From Pseudo-nitzschia pungens (taxonomy: Eukaryota > Bacillariophyta > Bacillariophyceae > Bacillariales > Bacillariaceae), in contig CM074759.1 in the NCBI GenBank assembly GCA_037355855.1, forward strand, positions 7,130,001-7,194,000: 64,000 nucleotides of DNA. The letters run 5' to 3'. Under the pieces are notes generated by a model. It saw only the letters and a program-made list of their open reading frames with translations. It was not told the DNA's origin and ran no database searches. Numbering within the stretch: the stretch's first letter is position 1; every line of letters begins with the position of its first letter. Shown here in pieces: positions 62,953 through 64,000 of this stretch. A program made the translations under genes and the position numbers.

Positions 62953-64000
62953 TTACACAAGCAATCCTCCACCAAGAGACCCAAGGGTCCACCAAAACCA
63001 GCAATCACCTTGCCTCCGGCGCCACTGGCCCTGGATGCCAGTCCAGCACAGCTGACTGGGATGACGCAAGGAGGAGATCTCCTGGAGAAAGAGGGGAAGG
63101 AACCTACAGGATGGAGTCCTGTTGAGCGCTTAGCAAAGACTGCAACAGCAGTGATTACACTTTGTACCTTGGTTTTGTCTTCTGTTCCTGCTTCTTATCC
63201 TGTCCCATCCCTTTTGATACTGGATCTTATCCCAATATCTTCATTCCCATTTCACTTTCTCTCAAGTCCCTCTTTTGTGGGACTTGTTTGTCCTTTCCCC
63301 TGCTTGATGTTCAAGGTTTGTTTGAAAATTTGTCGTTCTGCCACTTGGGGTCCTGACTCTATGATGGAGGCGACGTTAAAGTCTGGTTACAGACTGAGTA
63401 ATTTAGTTTCACCTTTGGTGATTAAAGTTATTTAAATACGTATATTAATTAATTCTCCACACAGAGCAATCCGAACATGGATCCGAATCGAAATCAACCG
63501 AATCGATCCAAGGGTACAGACGCATCATTGATTAACATCGATCCGAATAAGACAGCAGCAATAAATGGACCACTCTTGTCTCTAGCAAGAAATTGGTCTA
63601 CGGGTACAGCAAAAAATCTCTATTGCAATACCCAAAACTCCAAAGACTACACCAAAGGAGGTGCGCTGGAGCAAAATTATTTAAAGCTGCTGTCGACTAC
63701 TGGAAATCCAGTAGAACAGGCATCCAATACGAGCAACGTGGCTCTTATTCAGAATACGAGCAACGTGGCTCCTATTCTTCTAACCAACGTACAGTATATA
63801 ACCGTAACAAAACTTTCCTCTTTTTGCATAACATAGGTGAAATAACATTTGTATTACATTATATGACTCACTAGAATTAATACTATATGCGAGAACATTG
63901 TGATTGCACAAGAGTTTGTCATTGTTCGATCACTTTGGTGGCATTACTTCATGCTTCTTTGTGGTAGTAATCAAAACTCCTCTAATTTTTGAGGAGTAGA
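62953..64000. other. Sequence after gag, no pol detected
   Basis: Frames up to 141 codons occur (63010-63435) without retroelement motifs. 63720-63778 has a 26-bp direct repeat (AATACGAGCAACGTGGCTC twice), which in one frame codes YEQRGSYSEYEQRGSYS; surrounding frames are short. It may be an exon or a decayed element, but I cannot assign it. Confidence 0.4.

Overview
The window joins two unrelated DNAs with a run of exactly 500 N (28462-28961). Left of it (1-28461) is AT-rich, gene-dense mitochondrial DNA. Its gene set (nad4, rps13, nad9, rps14, the Fe-S half of nad11, nad4L, atp9, ribosomal protein clusters, tatA, tatC, nad1, atp8, atp6, split cox1, rnl) and layout point to a diatom, probably a raphid pennate. 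Right of it (28962-64000) is nuclear-type DNA of higher GC, with spliceosomal introns, low-complexity-rich proteins and LTR retrotransposons of the Copia kind found in diatoms. No sequence crosses the junction, and rnl stops mid-gene at the gap. The simplest reading is a mitochondrial contig scaffolded next to a nuclear contig; a real nuclear insertion of mtDNA is less likely because every mitochondrial gene seen is intact.

Mitochondrial layout: 1-2292 nad4(partial)-rps13-nad9-rps14 on +; 2390-6624 mostly on - (small orf, nad11 N-terminal part, nad4L, atp9, rpl16, rps3, rps19, rpl2) with trnD and trnK; rps11, trnY, trnP on +; a uL10-like orf and trnM on -; tatA and tatC on + with trnW antisense over the tatA end; nad1, trnC, trnS, trnG, rpl5, rpl14, rps7, rps12, trnL, trnL, trnA, atp8, trnN, rps4, rps2, rpl6, rps8, trnF, atp6 and cox1 on - with trnR on +. 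cox1 carries a 2345-nt group II intron coding for a reverse transcriptase/maturase/HNH protein. From 20129 to 26397 lies a gene-free 6.3-kb repeat system: AT-rich outer arms in inverted orientation, a 264-bp tandem repeat in opposite orientation on the two sides, and a central array of seven 395-bp units full of short hairpins. trnE, trnH and the 5' part of rnl follow. Seventeen ordinary tRNA genes were found, plus one degenerate tRNA-like fold. tRNA-Trp has anticodon CCA and TGA ends tatA, so the standard code fits. Ribosomal protein order (rpl2-rps19-rps3-rpl16, rpl14-rpl5, rps8-rpl6, rps12-rps7) keeps traces of the bacterial S10, spc and str operons.

Nuclear layout: a decayed Copia gag/protease remnant and LTR fragments (28962-30708); a two-exon TAF11-like gene (31553-33940, -); an unknown gene with an N-myristoylation motif (34736-35578, -); an unknown gene (38516-39643, -); an LRR-protein kinase (42278-43681, -); a peptidase E-like gene (44238-45620, +); a two-exon kinesin (46125-49232, -); a complete 9.8-kb Copia element with 923-bp LTRs and 5-bp target duplications (50760-60573, -), whose gag-pol frame is broken only by two in-frame TGA codons; and an LTR plus gag of a second retroelement family (61485-62952, +), whose LTR is related to the inverted LTR at 30459-30708. 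Intergenic DNA between nuclear genes is rich in simple repeats and recurrent TTACCGGTAA/GTACGTAAG-like words.
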